10,531 nucleotides of DNA, taken from NCBI GenBank assembly GCA_018715765.1, contig DVKY01000111.1, positions 1-10,531 of the forward strand, written 5' to 3'. Positions within the stretch are counted from its first letter, which is position 1; every line of letters starts with the position of its first letter. The notes under the pieces are model-generated. The model made no database searches, had not been told where the DNA came from, and saw only the letters and a program-made list of their open reading frames with translations. The DNA is from Fimivicinus intestinavium (GTDB taxonomy: Bacteria > Bacillota > Clostridia > Oscillospirales > Acutalibacteraceae). The position numbers and the translations under genes were made by a program. Positions 1 through 5,320 of this stretch are shown here, piece after piece.

Positions 1-66
1 AGTGACAGCAGCTGCCGCCTGGGCCTATCGTTACGTTTGAGGCCCTGAACGACTTGCGGGCTCCGG
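1..66 (-). repeat. Structured repeat, copy A (minus strand, runs off the left edge)
   Basis: Read on the minus strand, this stretch matches the core of copy C near the right edge. Positions 13-50 are the reverse complement of 10216-10253 with 37 of 38 bases identical. Weaker similarity continues on the outer side (TGTCAC versus TGACAC). It contains the ATAGGCC..GGCGGCA core shared with copies B and C. The part carrying the large hairpins would lie left of base 1 and is not visible. It sits head to head with copy B, so 12-28 can also pair with 116-133. That pairing could be a genuine long-range stem rather than the mark of a second copy. No coding potential is seen. Confidence 0.55.
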
Positions 67-375
67 GAGAAACCTGACGGGGCCTTCAGTCTGGCGGTAG
101 GGGCAAGAACTTTCAATAGGCCGACGGCGGCAGGCTCCGTAAACTCCCGGAGGGCCCGTGAGGGGACTTGCCTGCTTGCAGGCAAGCGAGCGCACAAACT
201 GTTTGAGCCGCCGTGAGGCGGTGAGTTTTTGTGCGCCTCGCCGAACACATCAAAGGGATTCAAAAGCATACCAGTGCCGCCGTTGGCCATTCGCGGGGTC
301 GAGGGGCGAAGCCCCTTGGCTGTTTCTCTTGGTTCGTTCTCTTGCAGAAGCAAGAGAATGAACGCGTGTACAACG
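61..375 (+). repeat. Structured repeat, copy B (possible structured RNA or mobile-element end)
   Basis: Conserved blocks shared in order with copy C are AACCTG, TTCAG, ATAGGCC (116-122) plus GGCGGCA (126-132), CGTGAGGGGACTT, AAGCGA and CGCCGAAC (239-246). Between them are hairpins. An 8-bp perfect stem 167-174/179-186 comes first. Next is a 9-bp perfect stem 190-198/228-236, enclosing a conserved internal loop and an inner stem 208-212/217-221 capped by GTGA (a GNRA tetraloop). The last two are 302-307/311-316 and a long stem 332-345/350-363. Copy C has stems at the matching places made of different bases. A further 9-bp pairing, 61-69 with 144-152, may close the 5' part. The limits are approximate. 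The short open frames across it are not supported as genes. I do not recognise the family. Confidence 0.65.
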
Positions 376-426
376 CAACCAAGCAGTCATTAAAATACCA
401 AATCAAACCTTCTGGCCGCTTCGCCC

Positions 427-456
427 TGTAGGGAACGGTCTTGACCGTTCCCTACA
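427..456. repeat. Perfect palindromic hairpin element (TGTAGGG..CCCTACA)
   Basis: Two perfect 14-bp arms (427-440 and 443-456) are separated by two bases, with GGTCTTGACC at the centre. A related but degenerate element lies at 10151-10175, also beside a copy of the structured repeat. As RNA it would fold into a very stable hairpin. Without a following T tract it is not a typical terminator. It resembles the small palindromic repeats dispersed in many clostridial genomes, but copy number cannot be judged here. Confidence 0.7.
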
Positions 457-583
457 AAGCCGGATAGTAAATTGGGGAAACCCGATTAGAAAACTGGATA
501 ATTTTTTACTTAGCAAAAAGAAAATTCTATAAAATCAAATCTAATCTTTAGTTTCCAACATCTGATATCCCATGCAGCCTTAC
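457..583. other. AT-rich spacer downstream of yraN
   Basis: This is a gene-free stretch, clearly more AT-rich than its surroundings, between the palindrome and the end of the minus-strand housekeeping block. I see no convincing intrinsic terminator for yraN, no promoter with both boxes, and no RNA gene. Confidence 0.5.
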
Positions 584-961
584 TCAAAAATCCCCTTCCT
601 CCTGCGCGTCAAAAGCGTTTTCCAGATGGCGCAGGGCCGTCACATGCCCTTCCCCATCCATCTCTACCTCCATCACATCAAAACGCGGCTGCAGGGCGCT
701 TGGGTGCGCCGCGAGATAAAGCTCCGCTGTGCGCATCAGCCTGCGCTGCTTTGCGGGTGTGACCGCCTCCATCGGGGCGGCAATCGCATGCGGTCCGCGC
801 GTTTTCACTTCTACAAACACAATATATGGGCCCTGCTGCGCGATCATGTCAAGCTCGCCGAAACGGGTGCGGTAATTGGCGCACAGAATCCGATACCCCT
901 TCTCCCTTAGCCTGCGCGCGCAGGCGCGCTCGCCTGCCGGTCCATATTGCTTTGAATCCAT
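584..961 (-). CDS. yraN: YraN / UPF0102 family endonuclease-like protein
   Basis: A 125-residue protein, close to the usual family length of about 120. It carries the family hallmarks RFGELDMIA and, shortly after, FVEVKTR. The Glu/Asp and E-V-K residues resemble the core of the PD-(D/E)XK nuclease fold that this family is thought to adopt. Its cellular role is poorly defined (a Holliday-junction-resolvase-like function has been proposed for the family). The ATG at 961 is chosen because an AGAGGGG ribosome site lies 10 bases upstream. A TTG two codons earlier (967) is too close to that site. It is the last gene of the rplS-lepB-rbgA-rnhB-yraN block, 25 bases after the rnhB stop codon, so it is probably co-transcribed with rnhB. 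Confidence 0.9.
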   Translation of the reverse strand: MDSKQYGPAGERACARRLREKGYRILCANYRTRFGELDMIAQQGPYIVFVEVKTRGPHAIAAPMEAVTPAKQRRLMRTAELYLAAHPSALQPRFDVMEVEMDGEGHVTALRHLENAFDAQEEGDF

Positions 962-986
962 CGGCAACCATCCCCTCTGCCGGCTG

Positions 987-1601
987 TCACCGGTATCGCT
1001 CCCAATTTTTCAAGAAGCTCTTGCGGTGCACGGGCGAAACGCCGTATTGAGCGAGCAGCTCGTAGTGCAGCTTCGTCCCATAGCCTTTATGCTTCGCAAA
1101 CTGGTATTGCGGATACTTCCGGTCCAGTTCATACAGATAGCGATCCCTGCTGACCTTTGCAAGGATGGAGGCCGCCGCGATGGAGGCGGATTTGGCATCA
1201 CCCTTAACAATCGTTCGCTGTTCAACCGGAAGGCCGGGCGCGCGATTGCCGTCGATCAGGGCGCAATCAGGATGCACGTGCAGGCCGTCGAACGCGCGCC
1301 GCATAGCGAGGAAGGTTGCCTGCAGGATATTCAGCTCGTCAATCTCCTTTTCGCTGGCCATCGCAATGGAATATGCTTCCGCACGGGCCGTGATCTCTTC
1401 AAACAGCAGCTCCCGTTTTTTTTCGCTGAGCTTTTTAGAATCATTCAGCCCTGCAATTTCATCGCCGGGGCGCAGCACCACGCAGGCGGCAAAAACCGGC
1501 CCTGCCAGCGGTCCGCGTCCGGCTTCGTCAATCCCACACACGCAAGAGAAGCCCTCTGCAACGGCCTTCTCCTCAAAGAGAAACCAGTTTTGGGTATCCA
1601 T
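987..1601 (-). CDS. rnhB: Ribonuclease HII
   Basis: A 204-residue type 2 RNase H, which removes the RNA strand of RNA-DNA hybrids and single ribonucleotides left in DNA. From the ATG at 1601 the four acidic metal ligands are all present: D25 and E26 in GIDEAGRGPLAG, D117 in LIDGN, and D135 in KGDAKSASIAAASILAKVSRD. The HKGYGT motif of the family follows. The start at 1601 has AGGAGGG nine bases upstream. In-frame TTG 1610 and ATG 1607 lie only 0-3 bases from that site and are less likely. A strong terminator sits directly upstream (1625-1648), so transcription depends on read-through from rbgA or on a promoter inside rbgA. Confidence 0.95.
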   Translation of the reverse strand: MDTQNWFLFEEKAVAEGFSCVCGIDEAGRGPLAGPVFAACVVLRPGDEIAGLNDSKKLSEKKRELLFEEITARAEAYSIAMASEKEIDELNILQATFLAMRRAFDGLHVHPDCALIDGNRAPGLPVEQRTIVKGDAKSASIAAASILAKVSRDRYLYELDRKYPQYQFAKHKGYGTKLHYELLAQYGVSPVHRKSFLKNWERYR

Positions 1602-1624
1602 CCGCATCAACCCTCCTGTGAATC

Positions 1625-1648
1625 AAAAAGCCGGCGTCAGCGCCGGCT
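1625..1648 (-). terminator. Intrinsic terminator after rbgA
   Basis: On the minus strand, an 8-bp perfect GC-rich stem (AGCCGGCG / CGCCGGCT) with a CTGA loop is followed by a T run (1625-1628). It lies between the rbgA stop codon and the rnhB ribosome site. Only about 24 bases separate it from the rnhB start, too few for a separate promoter, so it probably acts as a partial terminator that lowers rnhB-yraN expression. Confidence 0.75.
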
Positions 1649-1658
1649 CCTCTTCTAT

Positions 1659-2537
1659 CTATCCTTCCGGCGGGAATTCGAGCGTAATACGCCCCAACCG
1701 GCCCGCCCGGTATTCATCCAGCAGCATGGCGCTTGCGCGCTCCGTATCGATCTCCCCGCCGCGCATAAGCATACCGCGCCTGCGGCCAATTTGCTCGAGC
1801 AGCGCATAGGGCTCGCTCTGCGCCGCCTGCTGCCGCTCCAGATGGTACCGCTCGCACAGCCGCTGCGAGTATTGTGCGCCGAGCACTGCAAGCAGGCGCA
1901 GCGCCAGTGTTTCCACATCGATAACCTCATCGCGCACAGAACCGATAAACGCCAGCCGGTTGCCCACCTCCGGATCCTCAAACTTTGGCCAGAGCACGCC
2001 GGGCGTATCCAGCAGCTCGATCCCGCCGCCGATGGCAAACCATTGGTTTTGCCGGGTCACACCGGGCCTATCCGCCACCTTGGCGCGGCTGCGGCCCGCC
2101 ATGCGGTTGATGAAGGAGGATTTCCCCGTGTTCGGGATGCCCACCACCATCACGCGCAGCGCGCGGCCGGCCATGCCTTTCTCCGCATTGGCGCGCAGCT
2201 TCGCCTGCAAAAGGGTACGCACAGTGTCCCCATAGCTGCTCAACCCACGGCCCGAGCGGCAATCCACCGCCAGGGCGGGCGTGCCCTGCGCGCTAAACCA
2301 TGCCTTCCAGCGGCGCGTTGCCGCTTCGTCGGCCATATCGCACTTGTTGAGCAGCACAATATGCGGCTTGCCGGAGATCAACTCATTGAGCTCCGGGTTG
2401 CGGCTGCTTAAAGGGATGCGCGCATCCAGCAGCTCTGTCACCGCGTCCACAAGGGGCAGGCTCTCCCGGATTTGGCGCCGCGTTTTGGCCATATGGCCGG
2501 GGAACCACTGCACCGTCTGCTTTTGAAAATCGCTCAT
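1659..2537 (-). CDS. rbgA: Ribosome biogenesis GTPase RbgA (YlqF)
   Basis: A 292-residue circularly permuted GTPase that acts late in 50S subunit assembly, near the A and P sites. The permuted motif order is visible: G4 NKCD at 64-67 comes before G1 GIPNTGKSS at 133-141, then the G2 region around RPGVTR (157-162) and G3 DTPG at 177-180. The N-terminal WFPGHMAK (11-18) is typical of the RbgA/YlqF family, and the C-terminal helical domain is present. The ATG at 2537 has a GGAAGGAAG ribosome site 6-7 bases upstream. It follows the second signal peptidase gene after 27 bases, and an intrinsic terminator lies just after its stop. The pairing with rplS is functionally sensible, since both concern the large ribosomal subunit. 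Confidence 0.96.
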   Translation of the reverse strand: MSDFQKQTVQWFPGHMAKTRRQIRESLPLVDAVTELLDARIPLSSRNPELNELISGKPHIVLLNKCDMADEAATRRWKAWFSAQGTPALAVDCRSGRGLSSYGDTVRTLLQAKLRANAEKGMAGRALRVMVVGIPNTGKSSFINRMAGRSRAKVADRPGVTRQNQWFAIGGGIELLDTPGVLWPKFEDPEVGNRLAFIGSVRDEVIDVETLALRLLAVLGAQYSQRLCERYHLERQQAAQSEPYALLEQIGRRRGMLMRGGEIDTERASAMLLDEYRAGRLGRITLEFPPEG

Positions 2538-2564
2538 AGGCAGCTTCCTTCCCGCGCAGGGGCG

Positions 2565-3173
2565 TTAATCATCATAAACGGACCAGTCTCCCAGCGGCGT
2601 AAGGCGGCACTCCACCTTGCCCAGCACATAGCGCTCATCGATAAAGCCAATCTGCGGGGAGCGACTATCGGTGGATTGATTGCGGTTGTCGCCCATGACA
2701 AAGAGATATCCCTCCGGCACCGTCACAGGGAACTCCACGCCCTCCTTTGTCAGCGTAGGCGCATTGACATAGGGCTCTGCGAGCGCTTCACCATCCACAT
2801 AAACGATCCCCTGCTCAAAATCGATATCCACCGTCTGCCCGCCCGTGGCGATCACGCGCTTGACGATCGGCTCGTGAAAAATATTCGGCTGGGTGATAAT
2901 CACAATATCTTTGTACTCCGGCTTAAAGCGCAAGCTAGACACCAGCAGGCGGTCGCCCTCCTGCAAGGTTGGCTCCATGGAGCCGCCCTCCACTCCGACC
3001 AGCCGGAACAGGAAGGTGAACACCAAAAAGATCACCAGCAGGGCGGATACCAGAATATCCACAAACTCATACACGCCCCGGATCACCTTGACCCTTGCAG
3101 GCGTGAGTTTGTTTTTCGGCATCTCCGGCTGAGCCTGCTGCCCATCCTGCGGCACTTTTTCTTCCATATCCAT
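2565..3173 (-). CDS. lepB: Type I signal peptidase (downstream paralogue)
   Basis: A 202-residue membrane protease that cuts signal peptides from secreted proteins on the outer face of the membrane. One transmembrane helix (about residues 38-57, rich in L, V and F) is followed by the catalytic serine S65 in GGSMEPTL, the catalytic lysine K105 in VKRVIA, and the conserved GDNRNQSTDSR box near the C terminus. The N terminus is a short charged cytosolic segment. ATG 3173 is preferred because GGAGCGGAGG lies about nine bases upstream. The earlier ATG at 3200 has no ribosome site. It is clearly distinct from the paralogue at 3318-3890. The pair may divide substrates, with one possibly favouring the pilins encoded nearby, but nothing in the sequence proves this. 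Confidence 0.93.
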   Translation of the reverse strand: MDMEEKVPQDGQQAQPEMPKNKLTPARVKVIRGVYEFVDILVSALLVIFLVFTFLFRLVGVEGGSMEPTLQEGDRLLVSSLRFKPEYKDIVIITQPNIFHEPIVKRVIATGGQTVDIDFEQGIVYVDGEALAEPYVNAPTLTKEGVEFPVTVPEGYLFVMGDNRNQSTDSRSPQIGFIDERYVLGKVECRLTPLGDWSVYDD

Positions 3174-3217
3174 GATCCAAAACCTCCGCTCCGAAATCAT
3201 TTATTTCTTGCTTTGAT

Positions 3218-3289
3218 AGCATCAGTACCCAAAGGGATACAATCAACCTGCCTTTGGGCACGCCCTGACGGCAATGCTCCACTGATGCT
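3218..3289. other. Nested inverted repeat between the two signal peptidase genes
   Basis: Perfect 9-base arms AGCATCAGT (3218-3226) and ACTGATGCT (3281-3289) enclose a second perfect inverted pair, CCCAAAGG (3229-3235 region) and CCTTTGGG (3251-3258). In mRNA this would form a stem-loop in the 144-base gap ahead of the second lepB. No T run follows on the minus strand, so it looks more like an RNA stability or translation-control element than a terminator. Confidence 0.45.
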
Positions 3290-3317
3290 AAGCGCTCAAG
3301 CCCTGCGCCGGGCCGGG

Positions 3318-3890
3318 CTATGCGATCCGCCACTCCCCCAGTGGGAACAGCCGCAGAGCCGCCCTGCCGGCAAGATAGCGCGTGTCAATAAAGCCGATCA
3401 GAGAGGAGCGGCTATCCAACGAAGCATTGCGGTTGTCGCCCATCACAAACACATGCCCCTGCGGCACGCGGACGGGGTAGCTCAAATCCCCGCCTTCCAG
3501 CACCGGCTCGCTGATATAGGGCTCCTCCAAAATCTCGCCGTTGACAGACACCGTATGCGCCTGCGGATCGATATCGACCAGATCCCCCTCCACAGCGATG
3601 ATGCGCTTAATCAGCGGCTCATTGCGGAAATTCGGCTGTGTAACCACCACAATATCGCCCCGCTGCGCATGGAAGCCGATGTCTGTCACAGCCACCCAGT
3701 CATGATCCTGCAGCGTGGGCTCCATCGACTCTCCGCTGACCCAGAACGGGCGGCACACAAAGGTGAACAGGAGCATTACAAGCAGCACTGCCCAGCCGAT
3801 TGAATCAAGCGTTTCATAAACTGCATCCCATTTTGACCTCGACATGGGAAGCCCGTCAAATTCAATTGTGTATTCTTCGTATCTACGCAT
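3318..3890 (-). CDS. lepB: Type I signal peptidase (rplS-proximal paralogue)
   Basis: A 190-residue signal peptidase I. The N-terminal cytosolic tail is charged (RRYEEYTIEF) and leads into one hydrophobic helix at about 31-46. Counting from ATG 3890, the catalytic serine is S55 in SGESMEPTL and the lysine K95 in IKRIIA. The GDNRNASLDSR box is intact. The ATG at 3890 is preceded by AGGTGAG. The GTG at 3899, which would add three residues, is part of that ribosome site. It follows rplS after a strong terminator, so expression relies on read-through or an unseen promoter. lepB next to rplS is common in Firmicutes; the unusual point is that two unlike copies stand in tandem. Confidence 0.93.
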   Translation of the reverse strand: MRRYEEYTIEFDGLPMSRSKWDAVYETLDSIGWAVLLVMLLFTFVCRPFWVSGESMEPTLQDHDWVAVTDIGFHAQRGDIVVVTQPNFRNEPLIKRIIAVEGDLVDIDPQAHTVSVNGEILEEPYISEPVLEGGDLSYPVRVPQGHVFVMGDNRNASLDSRSSLIGFIDTRYLAGRAALRLFPLGEWRIA

Positions 3891-3904
3891 GCGACTCACC
3901 TAAC

Positions 3905-3937
3905 AAAAAAGGGGCGTGGGTATCAACCCCTGCCCCC
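3905..3937 (-). terminator. Intrinsic terminator after rplS
   Basis: On the minus strand, GGGGC..GGG pairs with CCC..GCCCC around a short loop and is followed by TTTTTT (3905-3910). It lies 16 bases past the rplS stop codon. It probably lets rplS be made in excess over the downstream signal peptidase and assembly genes. Confidence 0.8.
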
Positions 3938-3952
3938 TCTGTACTTCTGCCC

Positions 3953-4297
3953 TCAGCGAAGCTGCTCCTTAACTTTTGCGGCCTTACCGACTCTGTCGCG
4001 CAGATAGTACAGCTTGCTCCTGCGCACCTTACCGGAACGAACCAGCTCCACCTTCGCAACATTGGGAGAGTGCACCGGGAAAACGCGCTCTACGCCAACG
4101 CCATAGGAAACACGGCGCACGGTAAACGTCTCGGATACGCCGCTGCCGCGCTTGGCGATCACTGTGCCCTCAAACACCTGAATCCTCTCACGCTCGCCCT
4201 CACGAATCTTCACATGCACCTTTACCGTGTCGCCGATGCGAACGGCGGGGGCGTCCTGCTTCATCTGCCCCTCGGCAATCAGCTTCAAAGCATCCAT
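3953..4297 (-). CDS. rplS: Large ribosomal subunit protein bL19
   Basis: A 114-residue L19, the usual length, which sits at the 30S-50S interface of the ribosome. Diagnostic segments include the VRIGDTVKVHVKI strand, FEGTVIAKRGSG, ETFTVRRVSYGVGVERVFPVHSP and the basic C-terminal GKVRRSKLYYLRDRVGKAAKV. The ATG at 4297 has the strong ribosome site AAAGGAGGAT eight bases upstream. It has its own promoter and structured leader and is followed by a terminator. In many Firmicutes rplS lies after rpsP-rimM-trmD. Here those genes are absent, and an HTH regulator gene lies upstream on the same strand. Confidence 0.97.
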   Translation of the reverse strand: MDALKLIAEGQMKQDAPAVRIGDTVKVHVKIREGERERIQVFEGTVIAKRGSGVSETFTVRRVSYGVGVERVFPVHSPNVAKVELVRSGKVRRSKLYYLRDRVGKAAKVKEQLR

Positions 4298-4423
4298 TTC
4301 AAAATATCCTCCTTTGATTTACAGGCGTTCATACCGCCCCAAGCGGCAGCGGACCGTCCGTTTCAATGTCTGGCATAAAGCCGGCATGAACCCCGTCGAA
4401 GTGGTACGACGGAAAACAAATGC
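4298..4423 (-). promoter_or_regulatory. Structured rplS mRNA leader (candidate L19 leader)
   Basis: About 125 bases of leader lie between the expected transcription start and rplS. A 6-bp hairpin (4407-4412 with 4393-4398, 8-base loop) is followed directly by a 10-pair stem (4382-4391 with 4327-4336, one G-U) enclosing about 45 bases with further GC-rich pairing. The ribosome site follows this stem. A known L19 leader class exists in Firmicutes and would represent autogenous control by L19. I assign it by position and fold, not by a motif match. Confidence 0.5.
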
Positions 4424-4429
4424 TCAAGT

Positions 4430-4458
4430 ATTTTATCACAGAAACGCACCGGATGCAA
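4430..4458 (-). promoter_or_regulatory. Sigma-A promoter of the rplS block
   Basis: On the minus strand, TTGCAT (4453-4458) and TAAAAT (4430-4435) are 17 bases apart. TGA stands directly before the -10 box, giving an extended TGn -10 that would make up for the moderate -35. Confidence 0.75.
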
Positions 4459-4493
4459 GAGGAAAATTGAGATTTTGCCCTTCCCCACGGCTT

Positions 4494-4537
4494 CAGGCGG
4501 GCCTGCGGGCCGCCGCCTCCCCCCAGGCCTGCCCGCT
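4494..4537 (-). other. GC-rich inverted repeats after the HTH gene
   Basis: Just past the stop of the HTH gene, GCGGGC (4497-4502) can pair with GCCCGC (4531-4536), CTG with CAG inside it, and AGGCGG (4495-4500) with CCGCCT (4513-4518). No T run follows on the minus strand, so termination is uncertain. It may insulate the HTH transcript from the rplS promoter. Confidence 0.3.
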
Positions 4538-4543
4538 TACACG

Positions 4544-4894
4544 CTAATGCCTGCCGCCGGAAGGCTTCCCACCCTCCTGAAGCCGTGTCAGCTGCCTGAT
4601 CTGCTCCAGCGCATAATCCTGAAACTCCGGGCGCAGCGTCTTAAAAAGGCGGAGCGCCTCATCCAGCCTCTGATGAGAGGACGGGTCTCCAATGAACATA
4701 GGGCCCTCCCCATGCAGCAGCCACTCCTCTCTCACGCCATACAACTCGCAGATATGCCTCAGCAGCAGCTCCTTGGGCTGCACCCTGCCATATTCCAGAT
4801 TGCTGATCACATCCCGGCTCACGCCAAGCCGCTCGCCAAACTCCCGCTGCGACAGCTTCAAGGCAAGCCTCACCGCTTTGATCCGATCCTTCAA
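4544..4894 (-). CDS. Small Cro/C1-type HTH transcriptional repressor
   Basis: A 116-residue DNA-binding protein. Residues 4-60 form an XRE-type helix-turn-helix domain (LSQREFGERLGVSRDVISNLEYG, then P40 and a final helix with EEWLLHGEGPMF). After a linker, residues 76-107 form an amphipathic C-terminal helix likely used for dimerisation. The TTG at 4894 is chosen because GAGAGGTGG lies upstream and family members usually begin a few residues before the first helix. The TTG at 4972 would add 26 low-complexity residues and has no ribosome site. It is divergent from the small protein at 5171, whose promoter overlaps a palindrome, a common layout for a repressor controlling its neighbour and itself. 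The module next to it encodes pilins, a possible regulon. Confidence 0.85.
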   Translation of the reverse strand: MKDRIKAVRLALKLSQREFGERLGVSRDVISNLEYGRVQPKELLLRHICELYGVREEWLLHGEGPMFIGDPSSHQRLDEALRLFKTLRPEFQDYALEQIRQLTRLQEGGKPSGGRH

Positions 4895-4998
4895 TTTCGT
4901 TTTCCACCTCTCATTGCCCAATTGCAGCGCATGGGGCGGCGCGGCGGTTACACGCGCCGTTCCCCCAATCAAAAATCAGGATACCACAAATAGCGTCA

Positions 4999-5014
4999 GT
5001 GTACAGGGGTACAC
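4999..5014. promoter_or_regulatory. Palindrome GTGTAC-N4-GTACAC in the divergent region
   Basis: Perfect 6-base arms lie between the putative -10 box of the HTH gene and its start. The size and symmetry fit a dimeric regulator site, possibly for feedback on the HTH gene. The bases differ from the 5131-5147 palindrome, so a second regulator is also possible. Confidence 0.4.
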
Positions 5015-5042
5015 ACCGGTCAAGCACATTCCTCAGTTGGTT

Positions 5043-5048
5043 ATTATA
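5043..5048 (-). promoter_or_regulatory. Putative -10 box for the HTH gene
   Basis: A perfect TATAAT on the minus strand, about 150 bases upstream of the chosen HTH start. The -35 position is only a T-rich stretch (about 5066-5071), so the promoter is weakly supported or needs activation. Confidence 0.4.
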
Positions 5049-5103
5049 GCACGGCGGGGGTAAAAAAAATATATCCCAGCACAATTTCTTCTCAGAATAT
5101 TCG

Positions 5104-5132
5104 TTGACAACACAGGAAATGAGTGGTATATT
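5104..5132 (+). promoter_or_regulatory. Consensus sigma-A promoter for the small protein (and perhaps the pilins)
   Basis: A perfect -35 TTGACA (5104-5109), a 17-base spacer, and a -10 TATATT (5127-5132, five of six). It is the strongest promoter in the window. A transcript would start near 5139, inside the palindrome at 5131-5147. Confidence 0.85.
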
Positions 5133-5170
5133 GAGTTTGTAACTCAAATAATCGGATTGGGGTTGAGTTA
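5131..5170. promoter_or_regulatory. Candidate operator: TTGAGTT-TGT-AACTCAA plus a third half-site
   Basis: Perfect 7-base arms (5131-5137 and 5141-5147) are centred on the expected transcription start and overlap the last two bases of the -10 box, ideal for repression. A third copy, TTGAGTTA (5163-5170), abuts the ATG at 5171. In mRNA, TAACTCAA (5140-5147) can pair with it over 8 bp, enclosing about 15 bases and masking the ribosome-binding region. The HTH protein is the obvious candidate binder, by position. Confidence 0.65.
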
Positions 5171-5320
5171 ATGACACAACAAAAATGCGATCGAATGAAG
5201 GAGATGGCCGCTCTCTTTCTCACATTGGATGAGCGGCAGCAGGAGGAGGCGCTGCTGATCCTTCGCGCACTCTCCTTTGCAGAGGGCAAGGTTGCGGATA
5301 CACACGGAGCCTCCGCATAG
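5171..5320 (+). CDS. Small HTH-less helical protein, candidate antagonist of the HTH repressor
   Basis: A 49-residue open frame from ATG 5171, placed directly behind a consensus promoter and operator. It has no HTH, signal peptide or membrane segment. Residues 9-39 are predicted helical and amphipathic. Residues 15-34 align without gaps to residues 83-102 of the HTH protein with 9 identities (L, F, T, L, Q, A, L, R, L in order) plus D/E and I/L matches. This suggests it was derived from, or mimics, the repressor's dimerisation helix, as SinI does with SinR in Bacillus. Translation initiation is uncertain: the upstream GGGGTTGAG is a poor ribosome site and may be masked by a hairpin. ATG 5195 is an internal alternative. 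Function is inferred. Confidence 0.65.
   Translation: MTQQKCDRMKEMAALFLTLDERQQEEALLILRALSFAEGKVADTHGASA

Noticed and set aside
1..430. Known riboswitch, RNase P RNA, tmRNA, group II intron or CRISPR array
   Set aside because: None of the signature motifs I know for these classes is present, and there are no regular direct repeats with spacers.
158..431. Short open frames within the left repeat
   Set aside because: They cross conserved hairpins, and their stems vary freely between copies in a way that keeps pairing but not protein sequence.
572..910. 112-codon plus-strand frame
   Set aside because: It lies antisense to yraN and has no family features.
876..2411. Long plus-strand open frame (511 codons)
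   Set aside because: It runs antisense to yraN, rnhB and rbgA, whose motifs are unmistakable. The translation is rich in R, H, Q and A and has no recognisable domain; long antisense frames are common in GC-rich genes.
2472..3803. Long plus-strand open frame (443 codons)
   Set aside because: It is antisense to both signal peptidase genes and shows no domain. Its apparent internal repetition only mirrors the similarity of the two lepB genes.
5018..5023. TTGACC on the minus strand as a -35 box for the HTH gene
   Set aside because: No acceptable -10 sequence lies 16-18 bases downstream of it.
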